A stretch of DNA of 64,000 bases from Holophagales bacterium (lineage in GTDB: Bacteria > Acidobacteriota > Thermoanaerobaculia > Multivoradales > Multivoraceae): NCBI GenBank assembly GCA_009837885.1, contig VXSP01000014.1, positions 114,302-178,301 of the forward strand. Reading direction: 5' to 3'. Below are positions 1 to 13,093 of this stretch, one piece after another. A model generated the notes under the pieces. That model was not told the origin of the DNA. It did no database searches and worked only from the letters and a program-made list of their open reading frames with translations. The position numbers and the translations under genes are program-made. Position 1 is the stretch's first letter. Every line of letters starts with the position of its first letter.

Positions 1-1147
1 GTACCCTCCGGCTCCTCCGGCGTACCGGGATCTTCGCCCACCACATCCAGGGTCTCGTCCGGCGTGGGGCACTCGATCTCTTCACCGTCAAGCCTGCACG
101 TCTCATCGTCCTCCGTGTCGGGCGCTCCGAAGGGCTGAGCGATGCTGACCAGGGAGACATCGTTCACGGCCACGGTGAGAGTGTAGTCCCCCGGACCGCC
201 GCCGCCGTACGGATAGACGACAACCGTGTGCGTGCCGGCTCCCAAGGCGCCGCTCCACGAATCGTCCGCGCTTCCCCAGTTGTTCGTGCAGGAGCTGCTC
301 CCCACCCTGCAGTCGAAGTCGCGCGTCAGGCCGGTCAGAGAGACCGATACGCTGGAGCTGGTGCCCAGGGTGAAGGAGTAGGACTGCTGACTCGATACGC
401 CGGTTTCGATGGCCCGCATGCGGAACGACTGCGACCGTTCGCAGCGGCTCGCGGACGCAACGTAGGTGTAGCCCGACGGGCAAGTGGGCTGCGGCGGGGG
501 CGGCGGCGGCGTCACCGACGTCGGCGTCCTCTCGCCGACGCTCAGCGTCCAACTCCCGGAGCCGCCGCCGTACGGGTACACGCTCACCGTGTGCGTGCCG
601 GCGGAAAGCGTGCCGCTCCAGGAATCGTCCCTGGTTCCGCCGCGGTTCGTGCAGGAAGAGCTGTTCACCCGGCAGTCGATGTCCTTGTCCATGCCGGTCA
701 GACTGACGCTGACTTCCGCCGCGGAGTCAAGGCTGAAGTCGTACGACTCTTCGCCCGCGCCGGTTTCCGACACCGTGAACGGCAACCTGTGCGTCGCTTG
801 CACGGTCACGGTCGGAGGATCGGCCGGCCGTATGGTGCCGGGCGGCGCCGGCGAGATGACCACCGTCGACGTAGGTGGCGGTGGCGGTGGGGAAGGGTCG
901 ACGCAGCGCATGCTGTACGGCCAACCGTAGGGGTTCTCGACGGCCCTGACCCCCCAACCGACAGGACAAGAGGCCGCGTAGCCCGCAAACGTCCCGTTCT
1001 GCCAGCAGCCGTTGCGGTCTCTCGTGAAACTCCGCGCACATGTAGACCTTGCAACGCTGCTCGAAGACATCCCAGAACGCGGGAGCGGTGCAACTCTGCG
1101 CCTCCGCGCGATCTCTGAAGATGTCAAACCGCCGACATGTTGCTCCC

Positions 1148-1151
<4 letters not shown>
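1..1151 (-). CDS. PPC-domain repeat surface protein, partial, 5' end disrupted
   Basis: The frame is open from the left window edge and encodes two copies of a domain of about 80 residues (bases about 750-540 and 400-165). Each copy carries SVSLTG, D(I/F)DCRV, SSSCTN, DDSWSG and GTHTV-VYPYGGG, which resembles the bacterial pre-peptidase C-terminal (PPC) fold of secreted proteins. Pro-rich linkers separate the domains. The assigned start is a GTG overlapping the metH stop as GTGA. No signal peptide is visible. From about 1030 to 1140 the adjacent frame looks more coding (FWDVFEQRCKVYMC, higher GC3) and would join this frame after a one-base shift. The gene is therefore probably frameshifted and truncated behind metH, or the assembly has an error. 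The function is unknown beyond likely export or surface display. Confidence 0.55.
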
Positions 1152-4627
<3,476 letters not shown>

Positions 4628-4636
4628 TGCGCCACG

Positions 4637-5023
4637 CTAACGCAACAGCCGCGGCCAGATTCCGGCCGCGACAAGCGCGCCGACCGCGACGCCGACGGCG
4701 TCGGCGACCAGGTCCATCCACTCCCCGGACCGATAGCCAAGCTGAATCTGGACGACTTCGATCGCCGCGCCGTAGGCCACCGCCGCGGCCGCCGCGGCCA
4801 CGACGCCGGCGACCCGGCCGGCACGCGCGAAAGGCCGGCACCAGACCCAGGCCAGCACGGCGAACAGCAGGCCATGGACGATCTGGTCCCACGGCAGCTC
4901 GGCTGCCGCCCGGCGGGTATCGCCGCCGAGCAGACCCGCCAGCCACCGGACACCGCGTTCGAACGTCCCGGCCAGCGCCTCCGCCGGCAGCAGCAGAAAC
5001 AACGCGACCACCGCGGCAACGCC
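4637..5023 (-). CDS. VanZ-like membrane protein
   Basis: Small integral membrane protein of about 128 residues. It has hydrophobic segments near the start, around PWDQIVHGLLFAVLAWV, around an Ala/Val-rich stretch and at the C-terminus. The order DQIVHGLLF ... A-EVVQ ... D-VADAVG resembles VanZ-family proteins (D-K-x-x-H near the second helix, D-x-x-x-N/A-x-x-G near the last). Family function is poorly defined, though the prototype is linked to teicoplanin resistance. The start is uncertain: the frame is open to 5185, inside the 3' end of sat-cysC. The GTG at 5023 was chosen because it keeps the first helix and avoids a long overlap. Confidence 0.7.
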   Translation of the reverse strand, partial: GVAAVVALFLLLPAEALAGTFERGVRWLAGLLGGDTRRAAAELPWDQIVHGLLFAVLAWVWCRPFARAGRVAGVVAAAAAAVAYGAAIEVVQIQLGYRSGEWMDLVADAVGVAVGALVAAGIWPRLLR

Positions 5024-5069
5024 CACGGAGAGCAGTCGCCAGGTGGGCGCCGGGCGCCGCCGGGAAGAA

Positions 5070-6794
5070 TCAGCGCGGTCCGACGAACCCCTCCTTCTCC
5101 AGGTGAAGGATGACCTGCTGGGCAGCCTCCTCGGCGGTGATGTCCGTCGTGTCGATGACCATGTCCGGATTCTCCGGGATCTCATACGGGTCCGAGATGC
5201 CGGTGAAGGCGTCGATCAGTCCCGCCCGGGCCTTCGCGTAGAGGCCTTTCACGTCGCGCTCCTCGCAGACCTCGAGCGGCGTCGCCACGTGAACCAGGAT
5301 GAACCCGCCTCCGTCCTCGATCATGTCCCGCACATCCTGACGCACGTTCTCGTACGGCGCGATCGGGGCGCAGATGGCGATGCCGCCGTTCTTCGTGATC
5401 TCCGAAGCGACGAAGCCGATGCGGCGGATGTTGATGTCCCGGTGCTCCCGGGAGAACCCCAACTCGGAGGAGAGGTTCGTCCGCACGATGTCGCCGTCGA
5501 GCAGCGTCACCGGGCGGCCGCCGGCCTCCAGGAACTTGACCAGGAGCACGTTGGCGATCGTCGACTTGCCGGCCCCCGAAAGGCCGGTGAAGAACACGGT
5601 GAAGCCCTGGCTGCTGCGCGCCGGGTGGCTGCGGCGCAGCTCCTGGGCCACTTCCGGAAACGTGAACCACTCCGGGATCGGCAGGCCCCTGCGCAGCCGG
5701 CGGCGGAGGTCGCTGCCCGAGATCGACAGCGTCCGCTCCCCTTCCTTCACGTTGTCGACCGGTTCGTACGAGTCCCGGTCCTCGACGTACACCATCATCT
5801 GGAAGGGAACCATCCCGACGCCGAGTTCGGCCTCGTGCTCGACCATCAACTCCTGCGCGTCATACGGGCCGTAGAAGGGCTTTCCGTCCGAGTCCACGCC
5901 CGGTCCGGCATGGTCGCGGCCGACGATCAGGTGGGTGCAACCGTAGTTCCTGCGGATCAGGGCGTGCCAGAGGGCCTCGCGCGGTCCCGCCATCCGCATG
6001 GCGAGAGGCAGAAGGGCCAGCTCCGCGGTGTGGCGCGGATAGTGGCTCAGGACCCTTCGGTAGCAACGAACGCGCGTGTAGTGATCGAGGTCGCCCGGCT
6101 TCGTCATGCCGACGACCGGGTGGATCAGCAGGTTCGCCGCCTGTTCCCGGGCCGCCCGCAGCGTCAGCTCGAAGTGGGCCCGGTGCATCGGGTTGCGGGT
6201 CTGGAAGGCGATCGCCGTCTTCCATCCGAGTTGCGCGAAGCGGCGCCGCAACTGCTGCGGCGTCTTGCGCAATCCGGGGAAGTCGTAGTGCCGCGGCGGC
6301 TGGACCCCTTCGATCCTGCCGCCCACGGAAACGGAGTTCGTCCGCTGGTAGAGATGAGCAACGCCGGGATGGGCCTGGTCGAGTGTCCCGTAAACAAGCT
6401 CCGCTTCCTTGCGCCGGTCGTGCTCCCAGACGTCGTCCACCGTGAGCACCGCGAGCATCAGCCCTTCCAGGTTGCGCAGGACCAGCCGGGACCCCGCCTC
6501 CAGCCCGGCCGCGACCTCCAGCGTCACGTCGAGGGTGATCGGAATCGGCCACAGCGCTCCCGATGGAAGGCGCATCGTCTCGCAGACGCTGTCGAAAGCG
6601 GCGCGGCTCATGAACCCGTCGAGCGGCGCGAAGCCGCCGCACATCAGCAGCTCCAGATCGCAGATCTGGCGCGGCGTCAGGGTCCAGGAGGGCCACTCGC
6701 GCGATCCCTCCCGCAGTTCGTTCAGGCGTTCCGGGGCGGCGATCAGCGGCCGCGGCGTGCCGCCGCGCCGCGCCCCTCGCGGCTCGGTCATCAT
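5070..6794 (-). CDS. Bifunctional sulfate adenylyltransferase / adenylylsulfate kinase
   Basis: Fusion of ATP sulfurylase (N-terminal, about residues 1-390) and APS kinase (C-terminal, about 400-574). It converts sulfate plus ATP to APS and then to PAPS. The sulfurylase part has QTRNPMHRAHFEL and GRDHAGPG, the nucleotide-binding motifs of the monofunctional Sat type. The kinase part has the P-loop FTGLSGAGKST and later LLDGD and FSREHRDINIRR. The start ATGATG at 6794/6791 has GGAG five bases upstream; longer readings would invade the divergent carboxylase gene. No cysDN or PAPS reductase is nearby, so the downstream use (assimilation or sulfation) cannot be told. The symbol is left blank because the fusion is annotated as both sat and cysC. 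Confidence 0.95.
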   Translation of the reverse strand: MMTEPRGARRGGTPRPLIAAPERLNELREGSREWPSWTLTPRQICDLELLMCGGFAPLDGFMSRAAFDSVCETMRLPSGALWPIPITLDVTLEVAAGLEAGSRLVLRNLEGLMLAVLTVDDVWEHDRRKEAELVYGTLDQAHPGVAHLYQRTNSVSVGGRIEGVQPPRHYDFPGLRKTPQQLRRRFAQLGWKTAIAFQTRNPMHRAHFELTLRAAREQAANLLIHPVVGMTKPGDLDHYTRVRCYRRVLSHYPRHTAELALLPLAMRMAGPREALWHALIRRNYGCTHLIVGRDHAGPGVDSDGKPFYGPYDAQELMVEHEAELGVGMVPFQMMVYVEDRDSYEPVDNVKEGERTLSISGSDLRRRLRRGLPIPEWFTFPEVAQELRRSHPARSSQGFTVFFTGLSGAGKSTIANVLLVKFLEAGGRPVTLLDGDIVRTNLSSELGFSREHRDINIRRIGFVASEITKNGGIAICAPIAPYENVRQDVRDMIEDGGGFILVHVATPLEVCEERDVKGLYAKARAGLIDAFTGISDPYEIPENPDMVIDTTDITAEEAAQQVILHLEKEGFVGPR

Positions 6795-6910
6795 CTGCTC
6801 CGTCGACGTCGTCGTAGTGCGGCCAAGCAGCGCCGGCCGGCCGCGCAGTCTACCAGTAGGCTTCGGCTCGCTCAGGCGGACTCGGATGTGCGATGGACCG
6901 GGGAGGAGCC

Positions 6911-8461
6911 ATGGTCTGGGAGCGAGAGATCGAGGAACTGAGGCGGCGCCGCGAGTTCGCCCGGCAGATGGGCGGCGAAGCCGGCATCGCGGAGCAGCAC
7001 CGGCGCGGCAAGCTGACAATCCGGGAACGTCTCGACCTGTTCACCGACGAGGGTTCGTTCCAGGAGATCGGCGAGCTCGCCGGAGTGGCCAGCTACGACG
7101 GCAACGAGCTCCAGGACGTACGGCCCTCGAACCGGGTCATCGGGCTCGCCCGCCTGAACGGCCGCCGCGCGGTCCTGAACGGCGGCGACTTCACCGTGCG
7201 CGGCGGCGCCTCCGACGCCTCGATCGGCGACAAGAGCGGCCACGCCCAGAAGCTGGCGCTCGGCTGGCGCCTGCCGTACGTGCGGCTGCTCGACTCCACC
7301 GGCGGCAGCGTCAAGACCTTCGAGAAGATCGGGCGCACCTACATCCCGACCAATCCGGCCACGCCCGGCATCGAGGACCTGCTCTGCAGGGTGCCGGTCG
7401 TCGCCGCCGTGCTCGGTTCGGTGGCCGGGCTGCCGGCGGTCGAGGCGTGCCTCGCCCACTTCAACGTGATGGTCAGGGGCACGAGCCAGGTGTTCCCGGG
7501 CGGTCCTCCGGTCGTCAAGGCCGCGCTCGGCATCGACATCACGAAGGAGGATCTCGGCGACGAGCGCACGCAGGTGTTCGGCAGCGGCGTGATCGACAAT
7601 CTCGCCGACTCCGAGGAAGAGGCGTTCCTGATGCTCAAGCAGTTCCTCGGCTACCTGCCCGACAGCGTCTGGCAGATGCCGCCCCGCGGCGAAACCCACG
7701 ACGACCCGGAGCGCCGCGAGCCGTCGCTCCTGTCCGCCATCCCGCGCGAGAAGAACAAGGCCTACGACCCGAGAGCGATCCTCGACGCCGTGCTCGACCG
7801 CGACTCCTTCTTCGAGATCACGCCGCACTACGGGCGCTCCCGCATCGTCGGACTCGCCCGCGTCAACGGCTATCCGGTCGGCACGATGATCAACAACCCG
7901 AGTCATCTCGGCGGCTCGATGAACGTCGCCGCCGGCACCAAGGTGATCCGCTTCCTGCAGCTCTGCGACACCTTCCACCTGCCGATGGTCTACTTCGCCG
8001 ACGAGCCCGGTTTCATGGTCGGCCCCGAGCAGCAACGCCAGGGCATCGTCCGCGCCGGCGCCAAGATGCTCTGCGCGACGCTTCGCACCCGCGTGCCGTG
8101 GCTCACGATCGTCATCCGCCAGCTCTACGGCGTTGCCGGCCAGTGCCACGACCGCCCGAGCGGCATGTTCCGGCGCGTGGCCTGGCCGTCCGGCCACTGG
8201 GGGTCGATGCACATCTCCGGCGGCGTGACCGCCGCCTACCGGCGCATCATCCGGGAGTCCGACGACCCCGCGGCCAAGCAGAAGGAGATCGAGGACCGCC
8301 TGGAGGCCCTGGCGTCGCCGTTCCGCACCGCCGAGGCGTTCAACATCGAGGAGATCATCGATCCCCGCGAGAGCCGGCCGATGGTCTGCGACTTCATCGA
8401 CACCGCCCAGGCGGTTCTCGAGGCGCAGCTCGGACCGAGTCCGACGCCCTACATGCCGTAG
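6911..8461 (+). CDS. Acyl-CoA carboxylase carboxyltransferase (beta) subunit
   Basis: Carboxyltransferase of the propionyl-/methylcrotonyl-CoA carboxylase beta family, 516 residues, moving carboxyl from biotin to an acyl-CoA. Crotonase-fold halves are visible: GGDFTVRGG, the LLDSTGGS region and the oxyanion-type glycines in the N-terminal half, and AGTKVIRF, DEPGFMVGPEQ and RQLYGVAGQ in the C-terminal half. A strong Shine-Dalgarno (GGGGAGGAG) sits just before the ATG at 6911, which decides against the ATG at 6893. The gene is divergent from sat-cysC. The biotin carboxylase and carrier subunits seen here (accC, accB) are 30 kb away, so its partner subunit and acyl-CoA specificity are not determined. 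Confidence 0.93.
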   Translation: MVWEREIEELRRRREFARQMGGEAGIAEQHRRGKLTIRERLDLFTDEGSFQEIGELAGVASYDGNELQDVRPSNRVIGLARLNGRRAVLNGGDFTVRGGASDASIGDKSGHAQKLALGWRLPYVRLLDSTGGSVKTFEKIGRTYIPTNPATPGIEDLLCRVPVVAAVLGSVAGLPAVEACLAHFNVMVRGTSQVFPGGPPVVKAALGIDITKEDLGDERTQVFGSGVIDNLADSEEEAFLMLKQFLGYLPDSVWQMPPRGETHDDPERREPSLLSAIPREKNKAYDPRAILDAVLDRDSFFEITPHYGRSRIVGLARVNGYPVGTMINNPSHLGGSMNVAAGTKVIRFLQLCDTFHLPMVYFADEPGFMVGPEQQRQGIVRAGAKMLCATLRTRVPWLTIVIRQLYGVAGQCHDRPSGMFRRVAWPSGHWGSMHISGGVTAAYRRIIRESDDPAAKQKEIEDRLEALASPFRTAEAFNIEEIIDPRESRPMVCDFIDTAQAVLEAQLGPSPTPYMP

Positions 8462-8476
8462 CCGCGCAGCACCCCT

Positions 8477-9136
8477 GTGGCATTCGTGTCAATCGTCCTG
8501 ATGCAGAAGCTCGGCCCGGCCATCCGTCACGGCAGATCTGCGTTGAAGGTCGCTCTAGCCACACTCCTTCTTGGGACGGCGTGCCACTACGTGGACCCGC
8601 AGTGCATGGCCGCCGACCTCGGCATCAGCGGCAGGCGAGCGCATGACTGGGTGCTCGTGCTGCGCATGAACCTGCCCTACAAGCGCTACACGGAGTCCAT
8701 CGTCCTTGACGTCAACGGAGCGGGTGGAGTCGTCTACACGGAGTTGAACCTTGGCGACACGACGACTTGCCGGCGCATGAACGAGGACGAGATGCAAGGC
8801 CTGGCCCGGTTCTGGTCCAGCGAGACGCTCGGAATGTCCATGCCGCGGTGCGGTTCTGGCTACGTCTTCCACCAAAGAGGTGACCGCCGCGCCTGCCGAG
8901 AGAGCTGGCCGGGCTTGGCGGATCGCTCGCTTACCTTCCGACCCTACGCCAGCTTCGAATACGACCGGCCGAACGAAGAGAGGATCGTCTTCGCCTGGGA
9001 CCTGGAGTCCCCGCTCCCGGAGGATCTTGAACGGGCCTTCACCGGCACCTTGGGCCTGCTGTGCGCCGAGGGTCGGAGGCTGACCCGAAACCTCCGGCGC
9101 AGCATGCCGGAGTTGGCGGCCAAAGCGGGCTGCTAA
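8477..9136 (+). CDS. Hypothetical putative lipoprotein
   Basis: Unrecognised protein of about 219 residues with a basic N-terminus, a hydrophobic segment (ALKVALATLLLGTAC) and a Cys that could be a lipidation site, although Gly at -3 is not ideal. The mature part is soluble, with several Cys (TTTCRR, MPRCGS, RRACRES, LLCAEG) and a tail containing LTRNLRRSMPEL. The start is GTG at 8477; an ATG at 8501 would also keep the signal-like segment. It begins 15 bp after the carboxylase stop, so it may be cotranscribed. Codon use looks less GC-biased than its neighbours, hinting at a lineage-specific gene. Confidence 0.6.
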   Translation: MAFVSIVLMQKLGPAIRHGRSALKVALATLLLGTACHYVDPQCMAADLGISGRRAHDWVLVLRMNLPYKRYTESIVLDVNGAGGVVYTELNLGDTTTCRRMNEDEMQGLARFWSSETLGMSMPRCGSGYVFHQRGDRRACRESWPGLADRSLTFRPYASFEYDRPNEERIVFAWDLESPLPEDLERAFTGTLGLLCAEGRRLTRNLRRSMPELAAKAGC

Positions 9137-9143
9137 CGGCGCG

Positions 9144-10205
9144 TCAACCGCATCCGACGGCTTCGAGATCCGCGTCGACCATCATCTCGACCAGTTGACG
9201 GAAAGCGACACGCGGACGCCAACCGAGACGTTCCCTCGCCAGACTCGCGTCGCCGCGCAGCGCGGGGACCTCGGCCTTGCGGAAGTGCCGGGGATCGACC
9301 GTGACCAGGATCCGGCCATCCTCCGCCACGCCCTGTTCCTCGGCTCCCTCGCCACGCCAGGTCAGAGGCATCCCGGCGCGGGCGAAGGCGATCTCGCAGA
9401 ACGCGCGGACGCTGTGGGTCTCGCCGGTGGCGATGACGTAGTCCTCGGGTTGCTCCGCGCGGAGCATCAGGCGCATGGCCTCCACGTAGTCGCCGGCGAA
9501 GCCCCAGTCGCGGCGCGAGTCCAGGTTGCCGAGCTGCAGAGCATCCTGCAGACCCGCCCGGATCCGGGCCGCGGCCAGTGTGATCTTGCGGGTGACGAAG
9601 TTCTCGCCCCGCCGCGGCGACTCGTGATTGAACAGGATGCCGTTCACGGCGAACAGGCCATAGGCCTCGCGGTAGTTCCGGGTGATGTGGAACCCGTAGG
9701 CCTTGGCCGCGGCGTAGGGACTGCGCGGATAGAAGCGCGTCGTCTCGCGCTGAGGCGACTCCTCCACCAGGCCGTAGATTTCGGATGAGGACGCCTGGTA
9801 GAAGCGCGCCTCGGGCGCCTGCCGCCGGGCCGCCTCGAGCATGTGCAGGACGCCCAGGCCGGTGACCTCGCTGGTGGCCCCCGGCAGCTCGAACGAGACC
9901 TGGACGTGGGACTGCGCGCCAAGGTTGTAGATCTCGTGGGGTCTCGCTTCGGCGACGGCCCGGTGCAGGGACGAGGCGTCGGTGAGATCGCCGGCGATCA
10001 GGCGGAGCCGCCGTCCGGAACCGCCGCGGCCGTCCAGCAGATGGTCGATCCGCCGCGTGCCGCCGGTCCGCGCTACAGGCCGCACCAAGCCCCAGACGTC
10101 CCGGCCTTCCTCGAGCAACTGCTCTGCGAGATAGGAACCGTCCTGACCGGTCACGCCGGTGACGAGGGCCCGCCGGGCACCGACGGCGGCGCTGTCCCCG
10201 CTCAA
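9144..10205 (-). CDS. gmd: GDP-mannose 4,6-dehydratase
   Basis: Extended short-chain dehydrogenase of 353 residues making GDP-4-keto-6-deoxy-mannose, a precursor of fucose, rhamnose and perosamine in surface glycans. The N-terminal Rossmann motif is [12 protein letters not shown], the catalytic Tyr-Lys pair lies in [10 protein letters not shown], and [16 protein letters not shown] is characteristic of Gmd. The best start is a TTG that overlaps the ribBA stop as TTGA; the frame is open further upstream but only as a shadow of ribBA. manC at 51585-52664 supplies GDP-mannose. The conversion enzymes that act after Gmd are not in the window. Confidence 0.93.
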   Translation of the reverse strand: MSGDSAAVGARRALVTGVTGQDGSYLAEQLLEEGRDVWGLVRPVARTGGTRRIDHLLDGRGGSGRRLRLIAGDLTDASSLHRAVAEARPHEIYNLGAQSHVQVSFELPGATSEVTGLGVLHMLEAARRQAPEARFYQASSSEIYGLVEESPQRETTRFYPRSPYAAAKAYGFHITRNYREAYGLFAVNGILFNHESPRRGENFVTRKITLAAARIRAGLQDALQLGNLDSRRDWGFAGDYVEAMRLMLRAEQPEDYVIATGETHSVRAFCEIAFARAGMPLTWRGEGAEEQGVAEDGRILVTVDPRHFRKAEVPALRGDASLARERLGWRPRVAFRQLVEMMVDADLEAVGCG

Positions 10206-11434
10206 ACCAGCTTCAGCAGATGGCCCATCTTGTCCCGCTTGACGCGCAGGTACTCGCGGTTCGACTCGGTCGGCTCGATCTCGATCGGCACGCGTTCGAC
10301 GATCTCCAGGCCGTAGCCGGAGAGGGCGATGTACTTGGTCGGGTTGTTCGTCATCAGTCGCATCCGCCGAACGCCGATATCGCGGAGAATCTGCGCGCCG
10401 ATGCCGTAGTTGCGGAGGTCGGCCTTGAACCCGAGCTTGTGGTTCGCCTCGACGGTGTCGTGCCCCTCGTCCTGCAGATCGTAGGCGCGCAGCTTGTTGA
10501 ACAGGCCGATGCCCCGCCCCTCCTGCAGCAGGTAGAGCACGACGCCCTCTCCCTCCTCGGCGATCGTGGAGAGGGCATGGTAGAGCTGGACGCCGCAGTC
10601 GCAGCGCTCGGAGCCGAAGACATCGCCCGTCAGGCACTGGCTGTGAACCCGTACCAGCACGTCCTTGTCCGGCTTCGGCTCGCCCATCACCAGAGCGACA
10701 TGCTCCTCGCCGGTGAGTTCAGCGTGGTAGGCGTAGGCCCTCATCGGACCGTAGTGCGTCGGCATGGTCGGGGAGGCGATCAGTCTGACCAGGCTCTCGT
10801 GCTTCAGCCGGTAGCGGATCAGGTCCGACACCGTGATCATCGGCAGGTTGTGCAGGCGGCTGTACTCGACGAGGTCCGGCACCCGTGCCATCGTTCCGTC
10901 CTCGTTCATGATCTCGCAGATCACGCCCGCCGGCGACAGCCCAGCCAGCGTCGCCAGGTCGACCGAGGCCTCGGTCTGTCCGGCTCGCTTCAGCACGCCG
11001 CCGCGCTTGGCGCGAAGCGGGAAGACATGGCCCGGCCGCAGCAGGTCCCGCGGCTGGGTGGCGGGGTCGATCGCGGTCGCGATCGTCGCCGCCCGGTCGG
11101 CCGCGGAGATGCCGGTCGTGACCTTGCCGCGGGCCTCGATCGACACCGTGAACGCGGTCTCGAAGGGCGCGGTGTTGTCCCGGACCATCAGCGGCAGGTC
11201 GAGCTCGTCGCAGCGATCCTCGGTCATCGCCAGACAGATCAGTCCACGGCCGTGCGTGGCCATGAAGTTGATCGCGTCGGCGGTCACCTTCTCCGCCGCG
11301 ATGGCCAGATCGCCCTCGTTCTCCCGATCCTCGTCGTCGACGATGATCACCTGTCCGCCGTCGCGGAAGATCTCGACCGCTTCCTCGATCGGGGTGAAGA
11401 GGGACGGCTCCCGCTCGTTGACTCGCTCCGTCAT
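10202..11434 (-). CDS. ribBA: Bifunctional DHBP synthase / GTP cyclohydrolase II (riboflavin)
   Basis: Two-domain riboflavin enzyme of 410 residues. The N-terminal 3,4-dihydroxy-2-butanone 4-phosphate synthase has [11 protein letters not shown] and GRGLICLAM. The C-terminal GTP cyclohydrolase II has the zinc motif GSERCDCG and the catalytic stretch [16 protein letters not shown]. Together they convert ribulose 5-phosphate and GTP to the two riboflavin precursors. Both active sites look complete. The gene follows nadK by 38 bp and overlaps gmd by 4 bp. No FMN riboswitch fits in the short upstream gap. Confidence 0.97.
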   Translation of the reverse strand: MTERVNEREPSLFTPIEEAVEIFRDGGQVIIVDDEDRENEGDLAIAAEKVTADAINFMATHGRGLICLAMTEDRCDELDLPLMVRDNTAPFETAFTVSIEARGKVTTGISAADRAATIATAIDPATQPRDLLRPGHVFPLRAKRGGVLKRAGQTEASVDLATLAGLSPAGVICEIMNEDGTMARVPDLVEYSRLHNLPMITVSDLIRYRLKHESLVRLIASPTMPTHYGPMRAYAYHAELTGEEHVALVMGEPKPDKDVLVRVHSQCLTGDVFGSERCDCGVQLYHALSTIAEEGEGVVLYLLQEGRGIGLFNKLRAYDLQDEGHDTVEANHKLGFKADLRNYGIGAQILRDIGVRRMRLMTNNPTKYIALSGYGLEIVERVPIEIEPTESNREYLRVKRDKMGHLLKLV

Positions 11435-11472
11435 GGTGCCGATCGTACCAGCGTGAGGCGCAATCGCGGGCG

Positions 11473-12279
11473 TTACTCGCCCCAGCGGAGCTTGCTGCGC
11501 AGGGCGTCGTAGTGGGTCTGGCCAGAGGCGCGAGCGAGCAGCGCCTTCGACTCGGAGGCGGTCACGACCACCCGGTCGCCGCCATGGAGCCGGGCCCCCT
11601 CCTGGCCGTCCAGCGTGAGATAGACCTCCTCGTCCATGCTGCCGAGGGTCATCGCGATCGTGCTCCGCTCCGGCACGACGATCGGCCGCATCGAGAGGGT
11701 GTGGGGCGAAATCGGGGTCAGCAACGCGACTGGCAGCGTCGGGTAGAGGATCGGCCCTCCGGCCGACAGGCTGTACGCCGTCGAGCCGGTCGGCGTCGAG
11801 ACGATCAGGCCGTCCGCCCGGTAGCGGGCCACCGGATCACCATCGATCTCGACCGACAGATCGATCATCCGGGCCAGGGCGCTCTTGTGCACGACCGCGT
11901 CGTTGAGGGCGCGGTAGCGCCGCCCGCCGCCCGCCGCGTGCCGCAGCTCGACGTCCAGGAGCAGCCTCTCCTCGACCTCGAACCGTCCCTCGAGGATCGC
12001 CCCGAGATTCGCGTACAGGCGATCGAGACCGATCTCGGCCAGGTAACCGAGGCTGCCGAGATTGACGCCCACGATCGGCACCCCCGGCCGGCTGCGCGCC
12101 ACCGAGAGCAGCGTGCCGTCGCCGCCGAGGACGACGATCAGCCCCAGGCCCGGCGCGTCGACGTCGCCTATGGTCGTGCCGCGCTCGCGAAGCCAGCTCT
12201 CGACGTCGGCGGCGGTGGCGGCCGCCTGCTCGCTGTCCGGCTTGGCGACGACCGCCACTTCCTGGATCAGGGCCCGCAT
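11473..12279 (-). CDS. nadK: NAD kinase
   Basis: ATP-NAD kinase of 268 residues making NADP. The diagnostic [10 protein letters not shown] and [11 protein letters not shown] motifs are in the N-terminal half. [13 protein letters not shown], with the conserved Thr-Ala-Tyr, marks the NAD site, and a DGQEG segment follows near the C-terminus. Length is normal for a bacterial NadK. The ATG start is followed by [15 protein letters not shown], the usual first strand of the fold. It sits between tlyA and ribBA on the minus strand with an 85-bp upstream gap. Confidence 0.96.
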   Translation of the reverse strand: MRALIQEVAVVAKPDSEQAAATAADVESWLRERGTTIGDVDAPGLGLIVVLGGDGTLLSVARSRPGVPIVGVNLGSLGYLAEIGLDRLYANLGAILEGRFEVEERLLLDVELRHAAGGGRRYRALNDAVVHKSALARMIDLSVEIDGDPVARYRADGLIVSTPTGSTAYSLSAGGPILYPTLPVALLTPISPHTLSMRPIVVPERSTIAMTLGSMDEEVYLTLDGQEGARLHGGDRVVVTASESKALLARASGQTHYDALRSKLRWGE

Positions 12280-12364
12280 ACTTCACCGATGTCCTGCCGC
12301 GGCCCCGGATCCGCTCCACGCCCTCGCTACGGACCTCGGGGGAGCATGCGGGTTGGTCACGACC

Positions 12365-13093
12365 TCATGTCCTGAAGTGGGCGAAGATCTCGCGGTTGCC
12401 TGCCGGTCCCCGGAGATCGCAGTCTACCGAGGCTCTGAACTCGAGCCCCAGCGCGCCGAGTTCGCCGATGCGCCGGGCGGCGATCTCCCGCCGCAGCTCA
12501 TCGTCCCGCACCACGCCGCCCTTGCCGACCTGACCCCGTCCGACCTCGAACTGGGGCTTGATCAGGACCAGCAGGTCGGCTTCGGCGGCGAGATGCGGAA
12601 GCAGCGCCGGCGCCACCTTGACGACCGAGATGAAGGAGACGTCGACGGTGGCGATCCGGCAGGGCTCGGGCAGGGCGTCGGCCGGCAGGTGGCGGGCGTT
12701 GACCCGCTCCATGACCACCACCCGGGGATCGTTTCGCAGACCCGCGTCGAGCTGGCCGTAGCCGACGTCCACGGCGTAGACCCGGGCCGCTCCATGCGCC
12801 AGCAGGCAGTCGGTGAAGCCCCCGGTGGAGGCGCCGACGTCGAGACAGACGGCATCCGCCGGGTCCACCCCGAACTCTCGCAGCGCCTGTTCCAGCTTCC
12901 GGCCGCCACGCGAAACGTAGGGCTCCGCGCGGCCTCGCACCTCGATCGCGGCGGCGTCGCGCACCGCGGTCCCCGGCTTGTCGCGGCGCTCCCCGTCGAC
13001 GCGGATCCAGCCCGCCATCACGGCTCGCTTCGCCTGCTCCCGGCTGGCGAACAGCCCGCGCTCGACCAGCAACTGATCGAGCCGCCGCCTCAC
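12365..13093 (-). CDS. tlyA: TlyA-family rRNA 2'-O-methyltransferase
   Basis: Protein of 242 residues with an N-terminal S4 RNA-binding domain (RLDQLLVERGLFASREQAKRA) and an FtsJ-like SAM methyltransferase domain (CLDVGASTGGFTD, VDVGYGQL, LVLIKPQFE). TlyA proteins 2'-O-methylate rRNA in Mycobacterium; in many bacteria they are known only as putative haemolysins. The GTG start overlaps the upstream ispA-type gene as GTGA. The order Trm112-like, prenyl synthase, tlyA, nadK is typical of many bacterial chromosomes. Confidence 0.93.
   Translation of the reverse strand: MRRRLDQLLVERGLFASREQAKRAVMAGWIRVDGERRDKPGTAVRDAAAIEVRGRAEPYVSRGGRKLEQALREFGVDPADAVCLDVGASTGGFTDCLLAHGAARVYAVDVGYGQLDAGLRNDPRVVVMERVNARHLPADALPEPCRIATVDVSFISVVKVAPALLPHLAAEADLLVLIKPQFEVGRGQVGKGGVVRDDELRREIAARRIGELGALGLEFRASVDCDLRGPAGNREIFAHFRT

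Noticed and set aside
4628..4636. Cobalamin or SAM riboswitch controlling metH
   Set aside because: The upstream gap is 9 bp and the VanZ-like gene precedes it directly; no room for a riboswitch.
6893..6910. Upstream ATG for the acyl-CoA carboxylase subunit
   Set aside because: The GGGGAGGAG ribosome binding site lies between this ATG and the one at 6911, so the downstream ATG is the start.
10082..10637. N-terminal extension of Gmd into ribBA
   Set aside because: The extended frame is open but its residues are the shadow of ribBA; the NAD-binding motif starts right after the TTG at 10205.
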